Shown: positions 7,167-15,036, counted from the stretch's first letter. The stretch: DNA of 15,214 nucleotides from Rhodothermaceae bacterium (GCA_013003465.1 JABDIZ010000253.1:1-15214); one strand, 5' to 3'. A program made the numbers and translations. Notes: generated from the letters alone by a model not told the origin.

Positions 7167-7604
7167 GTGTCGCTCCTCGATTTCCTCCCTGCTGAAACGG
7201 CTTCGCCCGACGAAACGCTCGCCCTCGGCGAACGCCTCGCCACGATTCTGCAGTCCGGCGACGTGGTGGCGCTCTACGGCGACCTCGGCGTGGGCAAGAC
7301 GCACCTCGTCAAAGGCATCGCCCGCGGCCTGGGTCTCGACGACGCGGCCGTCACCTCGCCCACGTTCACACTTATCAACGAGTACGACAGCGACCTCCCC
7401 CTCTACCACCTCGATCTGTACCGCATCGAGCGGCTCGACGAGGCGGAACGGATCGGCGTAGACGAGGTCCTCTACGGCGAGGGCGCCTGCGTGATCGAGT
7501 GGCCTGAACGGATCGAGCCTCTGCTGCCACCCTACACGCTTCGCTTCCGTCTGACGCACCTCGGCCACGACCGGCGACGGATTGAGAGAGAGGAGAGCCT
7601 GTAG
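7167..7604 (+). CDS. tsaE: tRNA threonylcarbamoyladenosine biosynthesis ATPase TsaE
   Basis: TsaE is the P-loop ATPase that works with TsaB and TsaD to make the t6A modification at position 37 of ANN-decoding tRNAs, in the cytosol. From the GTG at 7167 the protein has 145 residues, normal for the family. Motifs seen are Walker A GDLGVGKT (residues 38-45), SPTFTLINEYDS, YHLDLYRIE, and CVIEWPERIEPLLP, which together identify TsaE. The frame extends upstream to a GTG at 7065, but those 34 residues do not resemble the family and would fill most of the divergent promoter region. GTG 7167 (VSLLDFLP) is therefore chosen; TTG 7152 is another option. folC follows 69 bp later on the same strand, a probable operon. 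The partner genes tsaB and tsaD are not in the window. Confidence 0.93.
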   Translation: MSLLDFLPAETASPDETLALGERLATILQSGDVVALYGDLGVGKTHLVKGIARGLGLDDAAVTSPTFTLINEYDSDLPLYHLDLYRIERLDEAERIGVDEVLYGEGACVIEWPERIEPLLPPYTLRFRLTHLGHDRRRIEREESL

Positions 7605-7673
7605 AGCGCGGAAAGAAAGGAGAGCCCGTACACCCCCTCCTCTTTCTCCTCCTTCCTTTCCCTTCTCTCCCAT
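7605..7673 (+). other. Purine tract followed by a 39-base pyrimidine tract between tsaE and folC
   Basis: A purine-rich stretch (7606-7624, including ggaaagaaaggagag) is followed by 39 unbroken pyrimidines at 7633-7671, ending 2 bases before the folC ATG. The two can pair imperfectly over about 14 bp. The 12-mer ggagagcctgta at 7592-7603 recurs at 7619-7630 with one mismatch. It could weaken tsaE-folC cotranscription, slow ribosome loading, or simply be low-complexity sequence. Confidence 0.5.
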
Positions 7674-8969
7674 ATGACCTACGCGGACGCCCTTGCCTTC
7701 CTCCACGCGCTCCCGCGGTTTGCTGATGCCGGAGCCGCGGCCTTCCAGCCAGGCCTGGAGCGGATGCGCGCGTTGCTCGATGCGATGGATCATCCAGAGG
7801 CGCGCTTCCCGAGCCTCCACATCGCCGGGACCAATGGGAAGGGCTCAACAGCCTCCTTCGCAGCAGCCATCGCCACAGCGTCCGGGTTGCAGGTGGGCCT
7901 GCACACCTCCCCGCACCTGTTCGACTTCGCCGAGCGGATGCGCCTCGACGGGCAACCGGCTCCGCAGGCGTGGGTCGCCGAGGCCGTAGGGCGGCACCGG
8001 CGCGATGTCGAGCGTATCGGGCCGAGCTTCTTCGAGGCGAGCGTGGCCTTGAGCTTCCTCTACTTCGCCGAGCAGGCCGTGGACCTCGCCGTCGTGGAGG
8101 TGGGCCTCGGCGGGCGCCTCGACGGGACGAACGTGCTCCGGCCCGTGGCATGCGGCATCACCCACATCGGCCGCGACCACACCGATCTGCTCGGCGACAG
8201 CCTCGCGGCCATCGCTCGCGAGAAAGCCGGAATCGCCAAACCGGGCGTGCCGCTGCTCTCTGCCGTGGCCGACGCCGAGGCGCACGCCGCGATTGGCGAG
8301 GTGACCAAAGCCACCGGGGCCCCGTTCGAGGCCATTCGCGAAACGATCACGCTAACTCCTGCCGAGGAGTCATCGGATCGGCTGACGCTGCGCACGCCGC
8401 TTCAGGAGTACGGCGCGGTACGCCTCGGGCTCGCAGGCCGTCACCAATACTGGAATGCGGCGCTCGCCGTGCGCCTCGCCGAGATCGCGGTGCCCCAATT
8501 GTCGGCTGGGGCTGTGCATACCGGGCTGGCGGAAGTGGTGCACCTAAGCGGGTTGCAGGGGCGCGCCGAGATCTGGCAACACCGTCCCCGCATCGTGGCC
8601 GATGTAGCGCACAACGCCGACGGCTGGCGAGCGGCACTCGCCGTTGCACAACCTGAGCCGGGCGGGCGATTGTTCGCGCTCGTGGGGATGCTGGCCGACA
8701 AAGATGCGGAGGCCCTGGCCGTCCTGCTGGCGCAACAGGGTGCCACCGCCCTGCCCGTCGCGTTGCCCTCCCCGCGTGCCTTGTCGGTGGCTGCCCTGAC
8801 CGCGTGCCTGAAGGCGCAAGGCGTGCCGGTGCAGCCCGTAGCCGATATCCGAGCCGGGCTGAAATGGTTTAGCCGAGAGGCAACGGCCACCGATGTCCTG
8901 CTCGTCACGGGATCGCATGGGACGGTGGAAGCGCTCCAGAGTGCAACGCCTGAACTGCGCACACCGTAA
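7674..8969 (+). CDS. folC: Folylpolyglutamate synthase / dihydrofolate synthase
   Basis: FolC attaches glutamate to dihydropteroate and extends the glutamate tail of folates, using ATP, in the cytosol. The protein has 431 residues, the usual length. Motifs of the Mur ligase superfamily, FolC branch, are clear: P-loop GTNGKGST (residues 52-59), HTSPHLFDFAERMRLDG, VEVGLGGRLDGTN, HIGRDHTDLLGDSLAAIAREKAGIAK, GRHQYWNAALA, and VADVAHNADG in the C-terminal domain. LVGMLADKD and VTGSHGTVEA are also typical. The ATG at 7674 directly follows a 39-base pyrimidine tract and a short AT, with no Shine-Dalgarno. It lies 69 bp after tsaE and is followed by the rho leader. I cannot tell from sequence whether the enzyme has both activities or only one. 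Confidence 0.95.
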   Translation: MTYADALAFLHALPRFADAGAAAFQPGLERMRALLDAMDHPEARFPSLHIAGTNGKGSTASFAAAIATASGLQVGLHTSPHLFDFAERMRLDGQPAPQAWVAEAVGRHRRDVERIGPSFFEASVALSFLYFAEQAVDLAVVEVGLGGRLDGTNVLRPVACGITHIGRDHTDLLGDSLAAIAREKAGIAKPGVPLLSAVADAEAHAAIGEVTKATGAPFEAIRETITLTPAEESSDRLTLRTPLQEYGAVRLGLAGRHQYWNAALAVRLAEIAVPQLSAGAVHTGLAEVVHLSGLQGRAEIWQHRPRIVADVAHNADGWRAALAVAQPEPGGRLFALVGMLADKDAEALAVLLAQQGATALPVALPSPRALSVAALTACLKAQGVPVQPVADIRAGLKWFSREATATDVLLVTGSHGTVEALQSATPELRTP

Positions 8970-9155
8970 GTTGTAGAACAGACCCTACACGCCGTCCCAG
9001 CCCGGAACCGCGCCTGTTCTAGACGCTTATCTTTCAGGTGCTTATGGGCAGACGGACTCTTGCGCCCGGTGGCCGCTCCTCTTCCCTCACCTCTCGCGGT
9101 TCTGATCTCTAGCCAGGCTGGCCGCCACAGCCTAGCTGGCTACCCTTCTCAACAC
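8970..9155 (+). promoter_or_regulatory. rho leader region with alternative hairpins
   Basis: This 186-bp leader contains two mutually exclusive pairings near folC: tgtag (8972-8976) with ctaca (8985-8989), or tagaacag (8974-8981) with ctgttcta (9014-9021). A tatctttc at 9028-9035 matches the Bacteroidota -7 box TAnnTTTG at all but the last base, but no -33 box is evident. A strong hairpin pairs tagccag (9110-9116) with ctggcta (9136-9142), ending 13 bases before the rho ATG. rho is autoregulated through its leader in Escherichia coli; a similar role here is inference. Confidence 0.45.
9044..9112 (+). CDS. Candidate 22-residue leader peptide ORF upstream of rho
   Basis: An ATG at 9044 opens a 22-codon frame reading MGRRTLAPGGRSSSLTSRG and ending in SDL with a TAG at 9110-9112. 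The TAG is the first three bases of the tagccag/ctggcta hairpin before rho, so a terminating ribosome would melt or block that hairpin. E. coli rho also has a leader ORF (rhoL), but I see no sequence relationship. With a reading frame this short, chance is a serious alternative; translation is unproven. Confidence 0.3.
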   Translation: MGRRTLAPGGRSSSLTSRGSDL

Positions 9156-10595
9156 ATGAATATCCTTTCGCTCCAGGAGAAAAGAATCTCGGAGCTTCAA
9201 CAAATCGCGCGGCGCCTCGGTGTTGGCAATTATGCCGATCTGCGCAAGCGGGACCTGATCTACGAGATCCTCGAAGCCAACGCTGAAGCCGGGGCGAATG
9301 CGCCCGATCAGAGCAACGAGAGTTCGGCCGTGCTTTCTCGGGAGCGCATGGATCGCGAGGCCGCGGCGCCGCGGCCCCAAACACGGCCCGCAGGCCGCCG
9401 CCGCAATCGGCCACGGCAGCCGCTCGGCGAGAACTGGCCCGCTTACATGCGTGCTTTCGATCCGGCGGGCGTGGCCTTGCAAGGGATGATCCGCAAGGTC
9501 GGCGTGCTGGAGGTTCTGCCCGATGGCTACGGCTTCCTGCGTTCGGCGGAATACAACTATCTGCCCTCGGCCGACGATATCTACGTCTCGCCGAGCCAGA
9601 TCAAGCGCTTCTCGCTCAAAATCGGCGACACGGTAGACGGGGAGATCCGCCCGCCGAAGGAAGGCGAGCGTTTCTTCGCCCTCATCCGCGTCAACACCAT
9701 CAACGGGCGCACGCCGGAGGTCTTCTCCGAGCGCCCCGGCTACGACTTCCTGACGCCCAGCTACCCCGACGAGCAGATCAAGCTGGAAACGTCGTCCGAC
9801 GAGACCGCCACGCGCATCATCGACCTGTTCTGCCCGATTGGCAAGGGCCAGCGCGGCCTGATCGTCGCGCAGCCGAAAACCGGCAAGACCGTTCTGCTCC
9901 AGAAGATCGCCGACGCGATCACGACCAATTACCCCGACACCTACCTCATCGTGCTGCTCATCGACGAGCGGCCTGAAGAGGTCACCGACTTCCAGCGCCA
10001 CGTGCAGGCCGCCGAGGTCATCGCCTCCACCTTCGACGAGGCTCCGGAACGCCACGTGCAAGTGGCCAGTCTCGTCCTCGAGAAAGCCAAGCGCCTCGTG
10101 GAAGCCGGGCAGGACGTCATGATTCTGCTCGACTCCATCACGCGGCTGGCACGCGCCCACAACGCGGTGGCCGAAAGCCAGGGCCGCACCATGAGCGGCG
10201 GTCTCGAGGCGGGTGCCCTCCAGGGACCTAAGCGGCTCTTCGGCGCCGCGCGCTCGGTCGAGGAGGGCGGCTCGCTCACCGTCATCGGCACGGCCCTGAT
10301 CGACACCGGCTCCCGTATGGACGAGGTGATCTTCGAGGAGTTCAAGGGGACGGGCAACATGGAAATGGTGCTCACGCGCGACCTGGCCGACCGCCGCATC
10401 TACCCTGCTATCGACATCCTGCGAAGCGGCACCCGCCGCGAAGAGATGCTCGTCCCGCCCGAGCGCCTGCAACGCATCTGGCTCCTCCGCCAACTACTGG
10501 CCGACATGGACCCCGTCGAGGCGATGCGCTTCCTCTTGGAACGGATGCAAGGCACCGACTCCAACGAGGCCTTCCTGGAGACGATGAATGCCTGA
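9156..10595 (+). CDS. rho: Transcription termination factor Rho
   Basis: Rho is the hexameric RNA-dependent ATPase that terminates transcription. From the ATG at 9156 it has 479 residues. In order: an N-terminal SAP-like helical region (ELQQIARRLG, RKRDLIYEIL, about 8-40), a basic Arg/Pro-rich linker (about 65-90), the cold-shock-like RNA-binding domain (GVLEVLPDGYGFLRS, DDIYVSPSQIKRF, about 110-185), and the RecA-type ATPase. The ATPase shows Walker A PKTGKT (K244), Walker B VMILLDSITR (D326), the SGGLEAGALQGPKRLFGAARS loop region, and TGSRMDEVIFEEFKGTGNMEM. The frame extends upstream to a TTG at 9060 but that would run through the leader hairpin and add 32 unlike residues, so ATG 9156 is preferred. 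Compared with many Bacteroidota Rho proteins the N-terminal insert is short. The stop is only 3 bp from the stop of the convergent MFS gene. Confidence 0.97.
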   Translation: MNILSLQEKRISELQQIARRLGVGNYADLRKRDLIYEILEANAEAGANAPDQSNESSAVLSRERMDREAAAPRPQTRPAGRRRNRPRQPLGENWPAYMRAFDPAGVALQGMIRKVGVLEVLPDGYGFLRSAEYNYLPSADDIYVSPSQIKRFSLKIGDTVDGEIRPPKEGERFFALIRVNTINGRTPEVFSERPGYDFLTPSYPDEQIKLETSSDETATRIIDLFCPIGKGQRGLIVAQPKTGKTVLLQKIADAITTNYPDTYLIVLLIDERPEEVTDFQRHVQAAEVIASTFDEAPERHVQVASLVLEKAKRLVEAGQDVMILLDSITRLARAHNAVAESQGRTMSGGLEAGALQGPKRLFGAARSVEEGGSLTVIGTALIDTGSRMDEVIFEEFKGTGNMEMVLTRDLADRRIYPAIDILRSGTRREEMLVPPERLQRIWLLRQLLADMDPVEAMRFLLERMQGTDSNEAFLETMNA

Positions 10596-10598
10596 GCA

Positions 10599-12071
10599 TC
10601 AGGAGGTAGACGCAGAGGCGGATACCTCGGGCACCGGTAGCAAGGCATCGGCAGGCGGAATCGCCTCCTCGGCATCGGCCGTCGGTTCGGGCAGAAAGCG
10701 CCACACGAGCAGCGCCATCAGCACGATGCTGGCGGCCGACGCCATCGTGGTCATCCGGTAGCCTGAACTGGCGTAGAGAATGCCGCCCAGGCTCGCACCG
10801 AGGCCCGTCCCGATCTGCCCGACGGCGATGGTGAGCGAGAGCAGCGTGCCGCGCTGACGGGCGGGCACCAGCGCCGTGAGCAGCGCTTGCAGCGGCGTCA
10901 TCCGCATGGCGAAGAGCAGCATGATCGCCATGTAGAGCGGGTAGGCGCGCCAGCGCACCGTCACGAGGTACGTGACGAGCACCGTCACCAGAGCGAGGCC
11001 GATGCAGGACGCCAGAATCAGCGGCTTGCGCCCGATACGGTCCGAGAGCGTCCCCGCCATGGGGCTGGCGATGACGCTGATCAACCCACCCACCCCAAAC
11101 AGGGTGGCGATGAAGTCCACCGGCAACCCGAAGAGCGTCAGCGGCTTGCCGAACAGAGCGATCTCCAGCGGGAATTGCTCGGTCAGCCACTGCGGCAGGT
11201 AGACGACGAGCAGCCCCAATCCGAAGTACATCAGAAAGTAGGTGGCTGCGGCCGTGAGCGCGTCGCGCTGACCCAGCAGGCCCGCGTAGCGCTTCAGCGT
11301 GCCCGCCACGGTCATCCGCTTTGACTCGCGCTCCACATCGGGCTGTGGCACGACGGTCAGGATCAGCACGAAGGCGACGGCCATCACGGCCGAGAAGGCC
11401 ACGAACGGCGTCCGAAACCCGAAGCCGACGGCGAGAATGCGGCCGAGCGGAATCCCGATGACGAGCCCGAACGGAACGCCGCTCATCACCCAGCCCGTCG
11501 CCCAGCCGCGCCGTTCATACGAGAAATAGTCGCCGACGTAGGAGACGGCTGCGCCGCTGAGCATCCCGCCCCCGGCGCCAGCGAGTATGCGCATCCCAAG
11601 GAGCGCCCCGAACGAATCCGCGAGGCCGTGCAGCGCGAGGGCTATGACCAGCGCACCGGAACCGAAGAGCAACACGCGCCGACGCCCCACGCGATCCGAG
11701 ACCGGCCCCATGACGAGCGCGGCGAAGGCCAGCACCCAGGAGTAAACCGAGATGAGAAGCCCCAGCCGCGAGGCCGGCACGCCCAGTTCCGTCCCGATGA
11801 CCGGTAGAATCGGCGTGACGATGATGGTCTGGCTCGCCGCCGTGAAGACCATCAGCCACAGCGAGAACAGGATGGCGAAGGTGCGGGCGCGCGAGTCAGA
11901 CAGGGAGCGAACCGGATGCTTGTTGGAACGACGGTAAGCTGGTAGTCCTGCCGAGAGAAAAAGTTCGGCGCGGCTGCCTAACCGTGCAATGCAGGCGCGC
12001 TTTACCGAGGCTTCACCGAAAAGCGGGGTCGGTAATGATTCGGTAACGGCAGGGTAACAGCCGCACAACAT
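10599..12071 (-). CDS. MFS transporter (DHA1-like), 12 predicted membrane spans
   Basis: A major facilitator protein with two six-helix halves. Motif A is present in both: GPVSDRVGRRRVLL after the second span and GTLSDRIGRKPLIL in the second half. TM1 reads TFAILFSLWLMVFTAASQTI. Between them are typical features such as ILAGAGGGMLSGAAVSYVGDYF and WVMSGVPFGLVIGIPLGR. The C-terminal tail is acidic and Ala/Pro/Ser-rich. The likely role is proton-coupled efflux of drugs or metabolites; the substrate is unknown. The start is uncertain: the only ATG before TM1 is at 12071, which adds an atypical 60-residue N-terminus covering the three GGTAA repeats. No GTG or TTG lies in frame after codon 2, so the real start may be a rarer codon such as CTG at 11903. 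It is convergent with rho (3-bp gap) and divergent from the TonB receptor. Confidence 0.87.
   Translation of the reverse strand: MLCGCYPAVTESLPTPLFGEASVKRACIARLGSRAELFLSAGLPAYRRSNKHPVRSLSDSRARTFAILFSLWLMVFTAASQTIIVTPILPVIGTELGVPASRLGLLISVYSWVLAFAALVMGPVSDRVGRRRVLLFGSGALVIALALHGLADSFGALLGMRILAGAGGGMLSGAAVSYVGDYFSYERRGWATGWVMSGVPFGLVIGIPLGRILAVGFGFRTPFVAFSAVMAVAFVLILTVVPQPDVERESKRMTVAGTLKRYAGLLGQRDALTAAATYFLMYFGLGLLVVYLPQWLTEQFPLEIALFGKPLTLFGLPVDFIATLFGVGGLISVIASPMAGTLSDRIGRKPLILASCIGLALVTVLVTYLVTVRWRAYPLYMAIMLLFAMRMTPLQALLTALVPARQRGTLLSLTIAVGQIGTGLGASLGGILYASSGYRMTTMASAASIVLMALLVWRFLPEPTADAEEAIPPADALLPVPEVSASASTS
12029..12063. repeat. Three 11-bp-phased GGTAA direct repeats (candidate operator)
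   Basis: GGTAA occurs at 12031-12035, 12042-12046 and 12053-12057, exactly 11 bp apart, in units ggtaatgattc, ggtaacggcag and ggtaacagccg. The first two are preceded by TC (tcggtaa). An inverted copy, ttaccga, lies at 12002-12008. Direct repeats with 11-bp phasing are typical of OmpR/PhoB-family response-regulator sites. The site lies about 100-125 bp before the TonB receptor start. Regulator identity is unknown. Confidence 0.5.
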
Positions 12072-12156
12072 GCGCGGGGGAAGTTGCCTCTGCTGAACTG
12101 GAAGACGCTCCCAACGCTTCCCTCGTCGGCTCCTCCCACACCTTCATCCCCTCCCC
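12072..12156 (+). promoter_or_regulatory. 5' leader of the TonB receptor gene
   Basis: This 85-bp stretch precedes the receptor ATG. Its last 40 bases are strongly pyrimidine-rich, ending in cccctcccc directly before the ATG, and no Shine-Dalgarno is present. Together with the GGTAA repeats just upstream it should hold the receptor promoter, but I cannot assign -33 and -7 boxes. Confidence 0.4.
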
Positions 12157-15036
12157 ATGTCGTTTCTGATCTCGTGCGCCCCGCGCGCCTGGTACGCCGC
12201 CGTGGCGGTGCTTCTCTTCGCCGTTGCCCCGGCCGCGCAGGCGCAGACGGGCATCGTCACCGGCGTCGTCGTGGACGATGCCCTGGGCGAGACGCTCATC
12301 GGCGTCAACGTGGCCGTCTACCCAGAGGGCAGCGACGAGCTCGCCGGTGGCTCGGCCACCGACATCGACGGCCGCTATCGCATCACCGGGCTCGTCCCGG
12401 GCACCTACGACCTCGTCTTCTCCTACGTCGGCTACAACACGCAGCGCGTGACCGGCGTGGACGTAACGGCCGGCGAGACCACGTCGCTCGATGTGCCCCT
12501 GACGGAAGAAGCCGTTGTGCTGCATGGCGATGTAATCGTAGAAGCCCGCCTGCTCCGGAACAGCGGCGCTGCGCTCCTGCGCGACCGCCAGCGCGCGACC
12601 ACCGTCTCCGATGCCATCGGCGCTGATGAGATCAGCCGCAGCGGCTCCTCGAATGCCTCCGATGCGATGGAGAAGGTGACCGGTGCCAGCGTCGTGGACG
12701 GCCGCTACCTCATCATGCGCGGGCTCAGCGACCGCTACCTCAATGTGCAGCTCAACAGCGCCACGCTGCCGTCGTCCGACCCCGACCGCAACGCCATCCC
12801 GCTCGACCTCTTCCCCTCCGGCCTGCTCGACAACATCGTCACGGCCAAGACCTTCACGCCGGATCAGCCCGGCAGCTTCACCGGCGGCTCGGTCAACATC
12901 GCCACGCGCGACTACCCCGACGCGCTCATGTTCTCGGTCTCCGCGTCGTCGTCGGCCAACACGAACGCGCTGCCGGGCGACGACCTCCTCGGGCTCCCGA
13001 GCGGCGGCTTCAACCTCTTCGCCCTCCCCAGCGATGCACTGTCGCTCCCCGATGCGGTGGCGAACGGCGACCTCCCCTCCATCGGCCAGACGTTCAGCGA
13101 CCCGGCGGCGGCGCAGCGTCTCGAAACCATCTCGGAGTCATTCAGCCCCGTCATGGCACCGACGGTTGGCAGCGCGCCGCTGGAGCAGAGCTATGGCCTG
13201 TCGGTCGGCAACCAGATCGAGGTGTTGGGACGGCCGCTCGGCTTCATCGGCTCGCTCAACTGGAGCCGTAACGTCTCCGCCCACAACGGCGGCACCTTCG
13301 GCCAGTACACACTGCCTGGCAACGCGGCCGAAGCTACAGAACTCGTCAACGACATTCGCCTCTCCACGCAGGCCGCCAGCGACGAAGTCCTCTGGGGCGG
13401 CCTCGGCAACTTCTCGTACCGCCTCACGCCGCGCCACGAGGTCGGGGTGAACCTGCTGTACAACCGCTCGGCCGAGAGCACGGCCAGCTTCCGCAGCGGC
13501 AGCCTCCCCCGCGACCTTGCCTCGAACCAGGTCTATGAGACGCGAGCCCTGGAGCTGACCGAGCGCGAGCTCGCCTCGGCGCAACTGCGCGGTGAGCACG
13601 CGCTGAGCGACCGGGGCATCCAGATCGGCTGGAACGCCTCGCTGGCCCGCTCGCTCCAGAACGAGCCCGACCTCCGCTACTTCTCCAACCACTTCACGCC
13701 CGGCCCCGACGGCAACACCTACACCATTGCGGCCAACCTCTACCCCGAGCCGACGCGCTATTTCCGCGACCTCAACGAGACCATTGCTTCGGGCAACCTC
13801 AACGTCACGGCGCCCGTCCGCCTCTTCGGGCGCGGGGTGCAGGTCAAAGTCGGCGGGGCCTTCGAGGGCAAGACACGCGAATTCCGCGAGCGTCGTTTCG
13901 AGTTCCAGCGCAACAGCCAGTTCCGCTACGAGGGCGACCCCGAGGCCTTCTTCGGCGCCGATGGCGTGGGCATCGTGGATACGGATGCCACCGGCAACCC
14001 CATCTTCGGCAACTACATCGTCGACCTGACCTCGCAGAGCAATCAGTTCGATGGCGACCAGACGATTGCGGCGGGCTACGCGATGGTGGACGCGGCTATC
14101 ACGCGCAGCCTCCGCTTCATCGGCGGCGCACGGCTGGAAACGACGCAGATAGACGTGCAGAACTTCGCCACGCCGGTGCGGACAGGCGCGGTGGACCAGA
14201 CGGACCTGCTCCCGGCGGCGAGTGCCGTGTACGCGCTCTCCGAGGCCATGAACCTCCGCGCGGCCTACGGCCGGACGCTCGCCCGCCCCACCTTCCGCGA
14301 GATCGCCCCGTACAGTTCGTACGACTTCGCGACCAACGCCATCTTTACGGGCAACCCGGACCTCAACCGGACGCTCATCGACAACGTGGACCTGCGTTGG
14401 GAATGGTTCTACCAGCCGGGGATGATCCTCGCCGTGAGCGGCTTCTATAAGCAGTTCGACGGTCCCATCGAGCGCGTCATCATTCCGGCGGCGACCAACC
14501 TCGAGGTGCAGTACCGTAACCTCGATCAGGCCCGCGTCTTCGGCGCCGAGTTCGAGGCTCGCACGCGGCTCGGCTTCGTGGCCGCCTTCCTCCAAGACGT
14601 GCGCCTTGGTGGCAACCTGACACTCGTACAGTCGGAGGTGTCTATCGATCCGGCGGAGCTGGCGCAGATCCGCACCTACGACCCGAGTGCGGACGACACG
14701 CGCCCGCTCCAGGGCCAGAGCCCCTACGTGCTCAACCTCGACCTCGGCTACGAGAATGCGCGCGGCACGGCGCTCAACGTCTTCTACAACCTGTTCGGCC
14801 CGCGCCTCGACTTCGTCGCCCGCGGCGGACAACCCGACTACTACGAGCGCCCGCAGGGACTCCTCGACGTGACCGCCTCGCAGGTGCTCGGGCGCGGCTT
14901 CACGCTCAAGGCCTCAGCCAAGAACCTCCTCGACGCCGAGGTCGAGGTGACGCAGGAATTCAAGGGCCGCGACTTCGTCAATCTCCGCTACGACCGGGGG
15001 CGCTCGTTCTCCCTCGGCCTCAGCTACCGCCTCTAA
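12157..15036 (+). CDS. TonB-dependent outer-membrane receptor with N-terminal carboxypeptidase-regulatory-like domain
   Basis: A 959-residue outer-membrane receptor that would import a ligand using TonB energy. A signal peptide covers residues 1-29 (cleavage after AQA). A carboxypeptidase-regulatory-like beta-sandwich covers about 32-115 (GVVVDDALGETLIGVNV, TDIDGRYRITGLVPGTYDL, FSYVGYNTQ). The plug domain covers about 145-255: SDAIGADEISRSGSSNASDAMEKVTG, RGLSDRYLNVQLNSATLPS, PLDLFPSGLLDNIVTAKTF, GGSVNIATRD. The rest is a 22-strand-type barrel, with late landmarks AYGRTLARPTFREIAPYSSYDF, NPDLNRTLIDNVDLRWEWF, and SAKNLLDAEVEVTQEFKG, ending LGLSYRL. The barrel ends in Leu, not the more usual Phe. 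This plug variant differs from classical SusC proteins, and no SusD is seen, though the next gene is cut off. A lipoprotein gene follows after 28 bp with no terminator, so the two are likely cotranscribed. The ligand is unknown. Confidence 0.93.
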   Translation: MSFLISCAPRAWYAAVAVLLFAVAPAAQAQTGIVTGVVVDDALGETLIGVNVAVYPEGSDELAGGSATDIDGRYRITGLVPGTYDLVFSYVGYNTQRVTGVDVTAGETTSLDVPLTEEAVVLHGDVIVEARLLRNSGAALLRDRQRATTVSDAIGADEISRSGSSNASDAMEKVTGASVVDGRYLIMRGLSDRYLNVQLNSATLPSSDPDRNAIPLDLFPSGLLDNIVTAKTFTPDQPGSFTGGSVNIATRDYPDALMFSVSASSSANTNALPGDDLLGLPSGGFNLFALPSDALSLPDAVANGDLPSIGQTFSDPAAAQRLETISESFSPVMAPTVGSAPLEQSYGLSVGNQIEVLGRPLGFIGSLNWSRNVSAHNGGTFGQYTLPGNAAEATELVNDIRLSTQAASDEVLWGGLGNFSYRLTPRHEVGVNLLYNRSAESTASFRSGSLPRDLASNQVYETRALELTERELASAQLRGEHALSDRGIQIGWNASLARSLQNEPDLRYFSNHFTPGPDGNTYTIAANLYPEPTRYFRDLNETIASGNLNVTAPVRLFGRGVQVKVGGAFEGKTREFRERRFEFQRNSQFRYEGDPEAFFGADGVGIVDTDATGNPIFGNYIVDLTSQSNQFDGDQTIAAGYAMVDAAITRSLRFIGGARLETTQIDVQNFATPVRTGAVDQTDLLPAASAVYALSEAMNLRAAYGRTLARPTFREIAPYSSYDFATNAIFTGNPDLNRTLIDNVDLRWEWFYQPGMILAVSGFYKQFDGPIERVIIPAATNLEVQYRNLDQARVFGAEFEARTRLGFVAAFLQDVRLGGNLTLVQSEVSIDPAELAQIRTYDPSADDTRPLQGQSPYVLNLDLGYENARGTALNVFYNLFGPRLDFVARGGQPDYYERPQGLLDVTASQVLGRGFTLKASAKNLLDAEVEVTQEFKGRDFVNLRYDRGRSFSLGLSYRL

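Noticed and set aside
6022..7461. 479-codon plus-strand open frame over the MFS exporter and tsaE
   Set aside because: It overlaps two real genes in other frames and has Arg/Gly/His-rich low-quality composition.
9132..10493. 453-codon minus-strand open frame inside rho
   Set aside because: It is antisense to conserved Rho motifs, and its His/Asp/Val-rich composition is typical of shadow frames in GC-rich DNA.
13138..14832. 564-codon minus-strand open frame inside the TonB receptor gene
   Set aside because: The sequence is Glu/Val/Ala/Arg-rich noise antisense to a clear barrel domain, with no domain or plausible start context.
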